DNA of 5,057 bases. It comes from Paraclostridium ghonii. Lineage in GTDB: Bacteria > Bacillota > Clostridia > Peptostreptococcales > Peptostreptococcaceae. The notes below the pieces were generated by a model. It was not told the origin of the DNA. It was given only the letters and a program-made list of their open reading frames with translations, and made no database searches. This document shows, in pieces, positions 1 to 5,057 of this stretch (the first letter of the stretch is position 1; every line of letters begins with the position of its first letter). The stretch spans positions 1 through 5,057 of the forward strand of contig NZ_JAKEDR010000206.1 in assembly GCF_023653455.1 (NCBI RefSeq), read 5' to 3'. The translations under genes were made by a program, and so were the position numbers.

Positions 1-158
1 ATATATAACCCTGTTGATAATAGCAAAACATAAAAACTTAAATTATAAAATTTTGTAGGTATATAGTCTATTTTTTTCTTCATTGATAATATAATTAATA
101 GCCCTATTAGCATAAGAAATATACATGCCCAATTTATAAATATAATTTCTTTAATCAT
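1..158 (-). CDS. Partial small membrane protein of unknown function (N-terminal 52 residues)
   Basis: An open frame begins at the ATG at 158-156 and runs off the left edge with no stop, giving 52 residues. The start is supported by an AAAGGA ribosome binding site at 171-166 with 7 nt spacing. The protein begins MIKEIIFINW. Residues about 5-25 form one hydrophobic segment (FINWACIFLMLIGLLIILS), followed by a basic stretch with KKK at about 27-29, then a second hydrophobic segment starting near residue 41 (SFYVLLLSTG). This looks like an integral membrane protein with the loop after the first helix in the cytoplasm by the positive-inside rule. I do not recognise the family and too little is visible to name a role. 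It lies downstream of the GC-rich structured element at 198-305, which could form part of its leader. Confidence is good that it is a real gene and nil for function. Confidence 0.7.
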   Translation of the reverse strand, partial: MIKEIIFINWACIFLMLIGLLIILSMKKKIDYIPTKFYNLSFYVLLLSTGLY

Positions 159-165
159 ATTAATA

Positions 166-171
166 TCCTTT
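166..171 (-). promoter_or_regulatory. Ribosome binding site of the partial membrane gene
   Basis: AAAGGA reads on the minus strand, 7 nt before the ATG at 158-156. It is the main reason for accepting this short, edge-truncated frame as a gene. I see no convincing -35/-10 pair between it and the GC-rich element; TATAAA lies just upstream but has no recognisable -35. Confidence 0.65.
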
Positions 172-197
172 CATTTTTATTTATAATCCTATCTTTC

Positions 198-305
198 CCA
201 AATGAATAAAAAAAATTCGCTTCGCTTGAGCGACTACGTCGGCGAACCACTTCATGTCGCCAACGACCTTGGAAATCAGGTCCGTTGCTCAAATTTATCA
301 TTTGG
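198..305. repeat. GC-rich structured element with imperfect terminal inverted repeats (putative miniature element or structured RNA)
   Basis: The core at 218-292 has 42 G/C in 75 bases (56%), far above the surrounding A/T-rich DNA. Imperfect inverted repeats bound it: CCAAATGAATAAA at 198-210 against TTTATCATTTGG at 294-305, one base of length difference. The core folds as a three-way junction. The outer stem is 226-234 with 284-292 (TTGAGC/GCTCAA plus three more positions). Hairpin A is 237-245 with 257-265, nine positions with one G-U or C-A depending on strand. Hairpin B is 265-269 with 278-282 (GACCT/AGGTC). TTCGC is directly repeated at 216-225 and an A8 run lies at 208-215. The two strands fold almost equally well, so the transcribed strand cannot be chosen. 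It fits no RNA class I know. No transposase is present and no clear target duplication is visible. A dispersed repeat carried in from elsewhere is my preferred reading; a leader RNA is the alternative. Confidence 0.55.
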
Positions 306-344
306 TATTATAACTTATCTACAAATTAGATAAGTTATAATACC
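304..344. repeat. Perfect 17-bp inverted repeat with 7-nt loop
   Basis: GGTATTATAACTTATCT at 304-320 is the exact reverse complement of 328-344, separated by ACAAATT at 321-327. The stem is long and perfect, but no T-run follows it on either strand, so it is not a typical intrinsic terminator. It overlaps by two bases the right end of the GC-rich element at 198-305. It may be an operator, a processing or stability hairpin, or an end of a mobile element. The symmetrical arms carry TATAAT on both strands (336-341 plus, 312-307 minus), but no -35 box is found at a suitable distance. Confidence 0.75.
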
Positions 345-353
345 TTAGTATAT

Positions 354-400
354 AAAAAATAGACTGATTATATATATTAAATATTAATAGTCAGCCTATT
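354..400 (-). terminator. Rho-independent terminator of the pentapeptide-repeat gene
   Basis: On the minus strand the arm AATAGGCTGACTA (400-388) pairs with TAATCAGTCTATT (370-358): 12 of 13 positions including one G-U, with one C-A mismatch. The loop is A/T-rich. A run of six T follows on the minus strand at 359-354, overlapping the last two bases of the arm. The hairpin begins 4 nt after the stop codon at 407-405, the expected place for ending the transcript of that gene. Confidence 0.7.
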
Positions 401-404
401 TCAC

Positions 405-1043
405 CTATTTTATTATTATTCCCATAAGTTTAGCTAATTCCAAAGTTTGTGAAACAGAAAATGTAGCTCCCTTTAAGTCACTTAACTTCACTTCACAACC
501 TTCTATGCTACAAGTTGTAAAATCAATTCCTTTTAGAGATGTTCCACTAAATACACAACTGTTAAAATCTGAAGAGTTTATTATTAGTTTATTATTTTCA
601 ACCTCTTGAAAAACTGCATTTTGAAAATCCGAGTCTGAAATTGAAACACCTTTAAATTTTGAAAATGAAAAATTAGAATACCTCCCTAGGCACTCTTTAA
701 ATTCAACATCTTTTAAAATTGAGGCCTCAAATAATGTACCTGTTAACTTGCAATTTATAAGCTTAGTTCTATAAATTCCACTATCATCAAAGTTTATATT
801 TGATATATTACAATTTTCAAATATTACATCAGTTATATCAATTTTTCTAAAATCACAATTTTCAAATTCTACATTTTTAAATATACAAGAATTCAAACTA
901 AGCCTAACTTCATAAATACCTGATATTGTAGTATTTTCAATTATTTTGTTTTCTAAATATTCTTCTTCAAAAATCTCATCAATTACATTTATTGATTTAA
1001 CTAAATCATTACTTATCTTTGGTTCTTGTATTTTATTTTTCAT
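405..1043 (-). CDS. Pentapeptide-repeat protein, Qnr-like in size and C-terminal cap
   Basis: This complete 212-residue protein probably folds as a right-handed four-sided beta-helix. Read in fives, almost every fifth residue from 40 to 195 is F, L or I (F55, F60, F65, F75, F85, L95, F105, F115, F125 through to F195). Breaks are E45, G120 and N150, and V185 is a mild exception. That is about 32 pentapeptides, or eight coils, with no insertion that shifts the register. The residue two before each centre is mostly small or Cys (C, S, V, A, T), as in the family. The C-terminus, SVSQTLELAKLMGIIIK, is a predicted helix recalling the dimerising end of Qnr proteins (QASLLMERLGIAIIG). Qnr proteins are about 214-219 residues and shield DNA gyrase and topoisomerase IV from quinolones; that role here is inference. 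There is no signal peptide, so it is cytoplasmic. The start has AAGGGAGT at 1058-1051, 7 nt upstream. It lies 59 nt after the MATE gene with no clear promoter or terminator between, so the two may be cotranscribed. Confidence 0.93.
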   Translation of the reverse strand: MKNKIQEPKISNDLVKSINVIDEIFEEEYLENKIIENTTISGIYEVRLSLNSCIFKNVEFENCDFRKIDITDVIFENCNISNINFDDSGIYRTKLINCKLTGTLFEASILKDVEFKECLGRYSNFSFSKFKGVSISDSDFQNAVFQEVENNKLIINSSDFNSCVFSGTSLKGIDFTTCSIEGCEVKLSDLKGATFSVSQTLELAKLMGIIIK

Positions 1044-1102
1044 ACCTAAAACTCCCTTATATCTTTATATGACCTTTATTTATCTTATTTATGAGTCTCA
1101 GT

Positions 1103-2434
1103 TTATTTTCCATATCCATACACATTTTTATATTTATATATAAATGTTATTGAAATTATCATAGATAGAGATTCTGCCATAGGCACAGATAACCACACCC
1201 CATTTACACCTAAAAATCTCGGTAAAATTAATATGCCGGATATTATAAATACAAAAGTTCTTAAAAATGATATATATGCTGATATTTTTCCATTTGAAAA
1301 TGCTGTAAACATAGCTGATGAAAAAATGTTTATACCTGTTACTAAAAAACTTAGTGAAAATATCAAAAATCCTTTATATCCTATATCAAATACACTTGTC
1401 CCTCTAGGTGAAAATATTCCTACTATATTTGGCGCAAATAATATAGATATTATAAATAATACAACTGAACTCACCGATATAAATCTTATACTATACTTAA
1501 TTATTTTTTTAAGCTCTAATTTATTATCATTACCATAATTATAACTTATAATTGGAGCTACTCCAGAAGAAAATCCTATATATGCAGAAGTTATTAAAAA
1601 TTGACCATATAAAACTATTGTTATCGCTGCTACTCCATCTGCTCCTAACATGTTCATCATAGCTAAATTAAATAGCATAGTAGTTACTCCAGTTGCAAGA
1701 TTTGTTACCATCTCTGAAGCCCCATTAGAACAAGTCTTTAATATTACATTTAAATCAAATTTAGGCTTTACAAAATAAAGAATAGATTTTTTTTGCATAA
1801 AATACAAAGTTCCAAGTACTGCTGGTGTTAAATTTCCTATTCCAGTTGCAATAGCTGCACCTGATATCCCCATATCCATAGGAACTATAAACACGTAATC
1901 TAAAATCATATTAGTAAGACCACCTATTATAGTTAAAATTAAACCTATTTTCGGCTTCCCTGCCGTTATGGTTAGATACTGAAATAATAAATTAACTATA
2001 AATGATGGTAAAAATATAAGAAGAGCTAAAAAATAGTCTAAACAGTAGTTATATAAACTTTCTGTTGATCCCATTATATATAGTATTTGCTTTGAAAATA
2101 TAAACCCTATTAAAGCTATTAAAACTCCTAAAATAAGACCTATTAATAAAATCAAAGTAAAATTTTCTTTAGCCTCTTTACTTTTATTTTCTCCTAATTT
2201 TTTAGCTATAACTGCACTTCCACCTGTTGCTAACATTACAGCAACAGCTATTACTATATTCATAAAAGGATATACTATGTTAACTGCAGATAAAGCATCT
2301 GTATTTACAAATCTAGATACAAATACACCATCAACAATTGTATACAAAGATATAAACACCAACATGACTATGGATGGTACAGTAAACTTTATAAGTGATG
2401 TAAAGCTAAAACTTTGTGCTAATGAATTTTTCAT
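1103..2434 (-). CDS. MATE family multidrug efflux transporter
   Basis: This 443-residue protein should have 12 membrane helices in two homologous halves, about residues 10-215 and 230-435, matching the usual MATE length of about 440-460. It would export cationic drugs, dyes or metabolites in exchange for Na+ or H+. Family marks include IVDGVFVSRF (33-42, Asp35 in helix 1), a GGSAVIAKKLGE stretch (71-82), AGKPKIG (158-164), NMILDYVFI followed by MGISGAAIAT (175-197), APIISYNYGN (293-302) and NGVWLSVPMAE (411-421). The sequence style is nearest the MepA-like branch of Bacillota, a recollection I cannot test here. An upstream in-frame ATG at 2461 exists, but I chose 2434: AAGGAGG lies 5 nt before it, and the predicted transcript start falls at about 2458, beyond the upstream ATG. 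No regulator gene is adjacent in the window. The true substrate cannot be read from the sequence. Confidence 0.95.
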   Translation of the reverse strand: MKNSLAQSFSFTSLIKFTVPSIVMLVFISLYTIVDGVFVSRFVNTDALSAVNIVYPFMNIVIAVAVMLATGGSAVIAKKLGENKSKEAKENFTLILLIGLILGVLIALIGFIFSKQILYIMGSTESLYNYCLDYFLALLIFLPSFIVNLLFQYLTITAGKPKIGLILTIIGGLTNMILDYVFIVPMDMGISGAAIATGIGNLTPAVLGTLYFMQKKSILYFVKPKFDLNVILKTCSNGASEMVTNLATGVTTMLFNLAMMNMLGADGVAAITIVLYGQFLITSAYIGFSSGVAPIISYNYGNDNKLELKKIIKYSIRFISVSSVVLFIISILFAPNIVGIFSPRGTSVFDIGYKGFLIFSLSFLVTGINIFSSAMFTAFSNGKISAYISFLRTFVFIISGILILPRFLGVNGVWLSVPMAESLSMIISITFIYKYKNVYGYGK

Positions 2435-2439
2435 GTAAC

Positions 2440-2446
2440 CCTCCTT
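2440..2446 (-). promoter_or_regulatory. Ribosome binding site that fixes the MATE start
   Basis: AAGGAGG on the minus strand sits 5 nt before the ATG at 2434-2432. It lies inside the longer reading frame that opens at 2461, so it identifies the internal ATG as the true start and removes nine residues (MRAHFKEGY) from the longest reading. Confidence 0.85.
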
Positions 2447-2464
2447 AAAATGCGCTCTCATAAT

Positions 2465-2495
2465 AATATAAAGTATATAGTTACTCCACAGTCAA
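2465..2495 (-). promoter_or_regulatory. Promoter of the MATE gene with 19-bp spacer, possibly MerR-type
   Basis: On the minus strand TTGACT (2495-2490; 5 of 6 to TTGACA) is followed by a 19-bp spacer and TATATT (2470-2465; 5 of 6 to TATAAT). Transcription would begin near 2458, about 12 nt before the AAGGAGG site. The long spacer contains the core AGTAACT within an imperfect dyad: ACTGTGGAGT, a central A, then ACTATATACT, with 6 of 10 positions symmetric. MerR-family activators typically act on 19-20 bp spacers with a dyad between the two boxes. The upstream DNA (2501-2556) is almost pure A/T and could serve as an UP element. Confidence 0.6.
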
Positions 2496-2503
2496 GTAGT
2501 ATT

Positions 2504-2524
2504 TTAAATTTTATTAAAATTTAA
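2504..2524. repeat. A/T-only perfect palindrome, 10-bp arms
   Basis: TTAAATTTTA at 2504-2513 and TAAAATTTAA at 2515-2524 are exact reverse complements around one base. On the plus strand a run of eight T follows at 2525-2532, a weak terminator shape for plus-strand transcripts, though no plus-strand gene precedes it. On the minus strand no T-run follows, so it does not obviously end the ABC operon. It lies just upstream of the MATE -35 box. Confidence 0.4.
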
Positions 2525-2556
2525 TTTTTTTTATTTTTTATATATATTAAATTTAT

Positions 2557-3222
2557 CTACATTTTTATAGTTCCATCTACTATGTTAATTATTCTATCAG
2601 CTTTTTTTGCTATATTTATATCATGTGTTATAACTATTAAAGTCTGTTTAAATTTCCTAATGGATTTTTTTAATAAATCCATTACTTCATCTGTTGTTTT
2701 ACTATCTAAGTTTCCTGTTGGCTCGTCTGCAAGAATTATACTTGGTTTTGTTGATAGTGCCCTTCCTATTGCAACCCTTTGCTGTTGTCCTCCTGATAAT
2801 TGACTAGGAAGATGTTTTTTTCTTTCTTTAAGTCCTAGTACATCTATTAATTCACTTATATATATTTCATCTATATCATCATCTCCTAACATAAGTGGTA
2901 GCTCTATATTTTCTTCTACATTTAATACTGGTATTAAATTGTATTGTTGAAATACAAATCCAACTTCTTTTCTTCTGTATTCTGCAAGTTCTATATCTTT
3001 TAACTTACTAATGTCTTTTTCATTTACTTTTATACTTCCACTACTTATCTTTTCAAGCCCCCCTAGTAAATGAAGTAGAGTACTTTTACCACTGCCACTA
3101 GGCCCTATTATTGCAACAAACTCTCCCTTTTCTATATTTATATTTACATTTTTCAAAGCATTGACTTTGCTTTCTTTACTCCCATAAGTCTTTGTTAAAT
3201 TTATAGTTTCTAAAATATACAT
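2557..3222 (-). CDS. ABC transporter ATP-binding protein, MacB/LolD type
   Basis: This 221-residue protein is a complete nucleotide-binding subunit that powers the adjacent FtsX-type permease from the cytoplasmic face. All expected motifs are present: an A-loop Tyr at 13, Walker A GPSGSGKST (40-48), Q-loop Gln92 in FQQYNLIP, signature LSGGQQQRVAIGRAL (142-156), Walker B IILADEP with Glu167 (162-168), D-loop NLDS (171-174) and switch His200 (ITHD). The FQQYNLIPVLNVEENIELPL stretch after the Q-loop and the ADEPTGNLDS sequence are typical of the MacB/LolD/FtsE class, which works with FtsX-fold permeases in mechanotransmission or peptide-antibiotic export rather than solute uptake. Length is normal for the class. 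The start at 3222 has AGGAGG at 3235-3230, 7 nt upstream. It follows the permease stop by 20 nt with no promoter between, so the two are one operon. No clear terminator follows the stop at 2557. The substrate is unknown. Confidence 0.96.
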   Translation of the reverse strand: MYILETINLTKTYGSKESKVNALKNVNINIEKGEFVAIIGPSGSGKSTLLHLLGGLEKISSGSIKVNEKDISKLKDIELAEYRRKEVGFVFQQYNLIPVLNVEENIELPLMLGDDDIDEIYISELIDVLGLKERKKHLPSQLSGGQQQRVAIGRALSTKPSIILADEPTGNLDSKTTDEVMDLLKKSIRKFKQTLIVITHDINIAKKADRIINIVDGTIKM

Positions 3223-3242
3223 AATCTCTCCTCCTAATATAC

Positions 3243-5057
3243 TTACTCATTTATATTTATCATTTCAACAACGCTTACTTTTTCTAATTTTTTAGCAGGT
3301 AAGTAAGTTGCCATCACTCCAACTAACGCATTTATCGATATAATTGATATATAATCAATGTATCTTATACTAAATTCAATACCATACTTTGATACGCCAA
3401 ATGTGTTATATGTTATTTTATTTAAAATTAAAGATACAAATACAATTATTAAACTTGATATTGCTATATATATAATCCCTTCAAATATTATCATTTTTCT
3501 AAAATCTTTATTGTTAAGCCCTACCGCTCTTAACATTCCAAATTCATTAGTTCTATCGACTATACTTTGACTTATATTGTTTACTACATTTACAACTGTG
3601 ATTACAAATAGTACTACTACTAAAGCTGCATTGAATATTCTAGACTTTTCATACATTGAATCTGAGTTTCTCTTTTCTTCAATTAAATTTCTAGCCATAG
3701 CTCCATTTACTTTTGTACTAGTTTTTAGTATTTCATCATAAACTTTTTTATCATTTGCACCTTCTTTTAAGTTTATATTAATAGCTTGATAAGCTTTGCT
3801 TCCTGTTGCTTTGGTAAATGTATCTTCACTTACTATTACATCTATACAATCATCACCTGTGTAAGTAAGTTCTTCCATAAATGGATAACTAACTACTGCT
3901 CCTACCTTAAATTCTTTTTCTATATACTTAGCATTCGTATCCTTTAATGCACAAAATTCTTCTGATATTTTTCTATCTTCCCTAAATTTAACTTTAACAG
4001 TATCTCCTATCTTTATATTTGAAACCGGCTTACCATTATCAACTAAATTATAACTTACACCTTTTCTATCTTTTTCTTCAGTAACCATAGGGACATAGAC
4101 TACTGCTAAATCTTCTTTTTTCATTTTTTCAATATCTATTCTTCCTTGTACTAAATAATTATTTAATTCCTTTAAAGCTTTTTCATCATACCCTCTAAGA
4201 TTTTGTTTTAATATCAATTCATTATTTAATTTATCTTTTACCAAGTATCCTTTAAATAATCCTTTACCTCTGATTGATTTATTTATACTTTCAAAATAAC
4301 CTTTATTAGCTATTTCTTTTTCATTTATAACCATTCTACTATTCATTATTTGAGATTTAATTACTTCTTTTACACCCTCTATATTTTCAATTTTTTTAAT
4401 ATCTTCTTTAGTAGCACCTTTCATTTGATCTTCATTCATTACGTTAATTTTCATATTAGTATTATTATAAAACGCCCTGTCTTGAGTAAAGTCATCCTCT
4501 TGAGATAGGTGTGAACGATAATTTGAATTTATAAATAAAATTCCACATATACTCATAGATAAAACTATCATTATAAATCGTTTTTTATTTCTTAATATAT
4601 TTTTAAAAGATATAGCTTTGTATGTTTTCATGTGTTTGCTTAAAATTTTAACACTTACTGTATTTCTTTTTATGCTATTTTCTTTTCTATTTCCTTTTAT
4701 AGAATCTGTAATTGATAACTTGTTTACCTTTTTATATGTAAAAAATGATATTAGCACTAATATTAAAATCATAAATAATATAGCAATCATTATTTCAACT
4801 AATGGATATAAAATATGTAAATTTATAAGTTTACCATCTAAAGCTATACTAGTTTTTAATTTGCTTGACTTTTTATAAGCTATAAAAGATTCTGATAATC
4901 CGCCTAAAATACCTATAGGAATTCCTATAACTGCTAATGTCATTAATTCATTTAATATCATTTTAAATACTTTAAAATTTCTAGCCCCTACTGCTCTTAA
5001 TACTCCATATTCTCTAAATCTCTTATACATAGATATATTAAAAATACTATATACAAC
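3243..5057 (-). CDS. ABC transporter permease with duplicated FtsX domains (5'-truncated by the window edge)
   Basis: The frame is open from 5057 to the stop at 3245-3243, giving 604 visible residues. The first ATG in the window (5030) is not the real start: the codons before it (VVYSIFNIS) continue the usual FtsX sequence leading into YKRFREYGVLRAVGA. Numbering from the first visible codon, membrane segments lie at about 35-60 and 82-107 (end of the first FtsX domain). A new helix at about 161-176 follows KNILRNKKR. Then comes a roughly 290-residue polar domain (about 180-470), predicted outside the membrane, and finally helices at about 473-497, 525-545 and 567-584. The cytoplasmic motif REYGVLRAVGA (15-25) recurs as NEFGMLRAVGL (504-514), showing that two FtsX units are fused. 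The full protein is probably 800 or more residues. The C-terminal PAKKLEKVSVVEMININE is typical of the family. With its ATPase it likely forms a MacB-like machine for export or for protection from membrane-active compounds; the substrate is unknown. Confidence 0.93.
   Translation of the reverse strand, partial: VVYSIFNISMYKRFREYGVLRAVGARNFKVFKMILNELMTLAVIGIPIGILGGLSESFIAYKKSSKLKTSIALDGKLINLHILYPLVEIMIAILFMILILVLISFFTYKKVNKLSITDSIKGNRKENSIKRNTVSVKILSKHMKTYKAISFKNILRNKKRFIMIVLSMSICGILFINSNYRSHLSQEDDFTQDRAFYNNTNMKINVMNEDQMKGATKEDIKKIENIEGVKEVIKSQIMNSRMVINEKEIANKGYFESINKSIRGKGLFKGYLVKDKLNNELILKQNLRGYDEKALKELNNYLVQGRIDIEKMKKEDLAVVYVPMVTEEKDRKGVSYNLVDNGKPVSNIKIGDTVKVKFREDRKISEEFCALKDTNAKYIEKEFKVGAVVSYPFMEELTYTGDDCIDVIVSEDTFTKATGSKAYQAININLKEGANDKKVYDEILKTSTKVNGAMARNLIEEKRNSDSMYEKSRIFNAALVVVLFVITVVNVVNNISQSIVDRTNEFGMLRAVGLNNKDFRKMIIFEGIIYIAISSLIIVFVSLILNKITYNTFGVSKYGIEFSIRYIDYISIISINALVGVMATYLPAKKLEKVSVVEMININE

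Noticed and set aside
198..305. Known riboswitch, tRNA or CRISPR repeat as identity of the GC-rich element
   Set aside because: It has no CCA/T-loop features of a tRNA, no repeat-spacer periodicity, and none of the conserved riboswitch cores I can recall.
307..335. TATAAT on the minus strand (312-307) as a promoter for the partial membrane gene
   Set aside because: The bases at the -35 position (335-330, ACTTAT) share nothing with TTGACA; TATAAT arises from the palindrome.
1044..1102. Separate promoter for the pentapeptide-repeat gene
   Set aside because: TATAAA-like -10 strings are present, as expected in A/T-rich DNA, but none has an acceptable -35 at 16-19 bp.
946..1143. Plus-strand open frame of 65 codons
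   Set aside because: It lies antisense to the pentapeptide-repeat gene and its upstream gap, is low-complexity I/F/Y/S, and has no ribosome binding site or homology that I recognise.
1233..1538. Plus-strand open frame of 101 codons
   Set aside because: It is antisense to the MATE gene, whose protein shows clear family motifs; the plus frame is a shadow of its codon pattern.
2435..2461. Upstream in-frame ATG (2461) as start of the MATE protein
   Set aside because: It has no ribosome binding site, lies at or before the predicted transcript start, and the stretch to 2434 contains the AAGGAGG of the internal ATG.
2582..2803. Plus-strand open frame of 73 codons
   Set aside because: It is antisense to the ABC ATPase across the region coding for the signature and Walker B motifs, so it is a shadow.
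3358..3570. Plus-strand open frame of 70 codons
   Set aside because: It is antisense to the C-terminal membrane helices of the permease; the hydrophobic look is a by-product.
4618..4878. Plus-strand open frame of 86 codons
   Set aside because: It is antisense to the permease; no separate start signals.
5028..5030. ATG at 5030 as start of the ABC permease
   Set aside because: The frame stays open to the window edge and the residues before the ATG (VVYSIFNIS) match the normal run into the FtsX motif, so the gene is truncated by the window rather than starting here.

Overview
The window is very A/T-rich. Every gene I can support lies on the minus strand, so transcription runs from position 5057 towards 1. 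Strong AGGAGG-type ribosome binding sites, heavy use of AAA/ATA/TTA codons and the protein families point to a low-GC Bacillota, most likely a clostridium (Clostridiaceae or Peptostreptococcaceae). I cannot fix the genus from the sequence alone.

Layout in transcription order: (1) 5057-3243, the C-terminal ~604 residues of a large ABC permease with duplicated FtsX-type domains; its 5' end is outside the window. (2) 3222-2557, the cognate MacB/LolD-type ATPase, 20 nt downstream and clearly in the same operon. (3) 2556-2435, an A/T-rich intergenic region with a good promoter whose 19-bp spacer resembles MerR-family targets. (4) 2434-1103, a complete 443-aa MATE efflux transporter; its start was moved downstream of the longest reading frame because a strong ribosome binding site marks the internal ATG. 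(5) 1043-405, a complete 212-aa pentapeptide-repeat protein in near-perfect five-residue register, with a C-terminal helix like that of Qnr proteins. (6) 400-354, its terminator. (7) 344-198, a perfect 17-bp inverted repeat abutting a ~108-bp GC-rich element that folds as a three-way junction. (8) 158-1, the start of a small membrane protein running off the left edge.

The ABC pair probably exports, or protects against, a membrane-active compound. The MATE pump and the pentapeptide-repeat protein may form a second, drug-related unit: efflux plus a possible DNA-gyrase-protecting protein. These roles are inferred from family membership. The least explained part is 198-344: a 56% GC core in an otherwise A/T-rich window, flanked by imperfect terminal inverted repeats. 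It could be a dispersed miniature element, a structured RNA, or an attenuator for the gene beginning at 158. I found no tRNA, rRNA, CRISPR array or complete insertion sequence.
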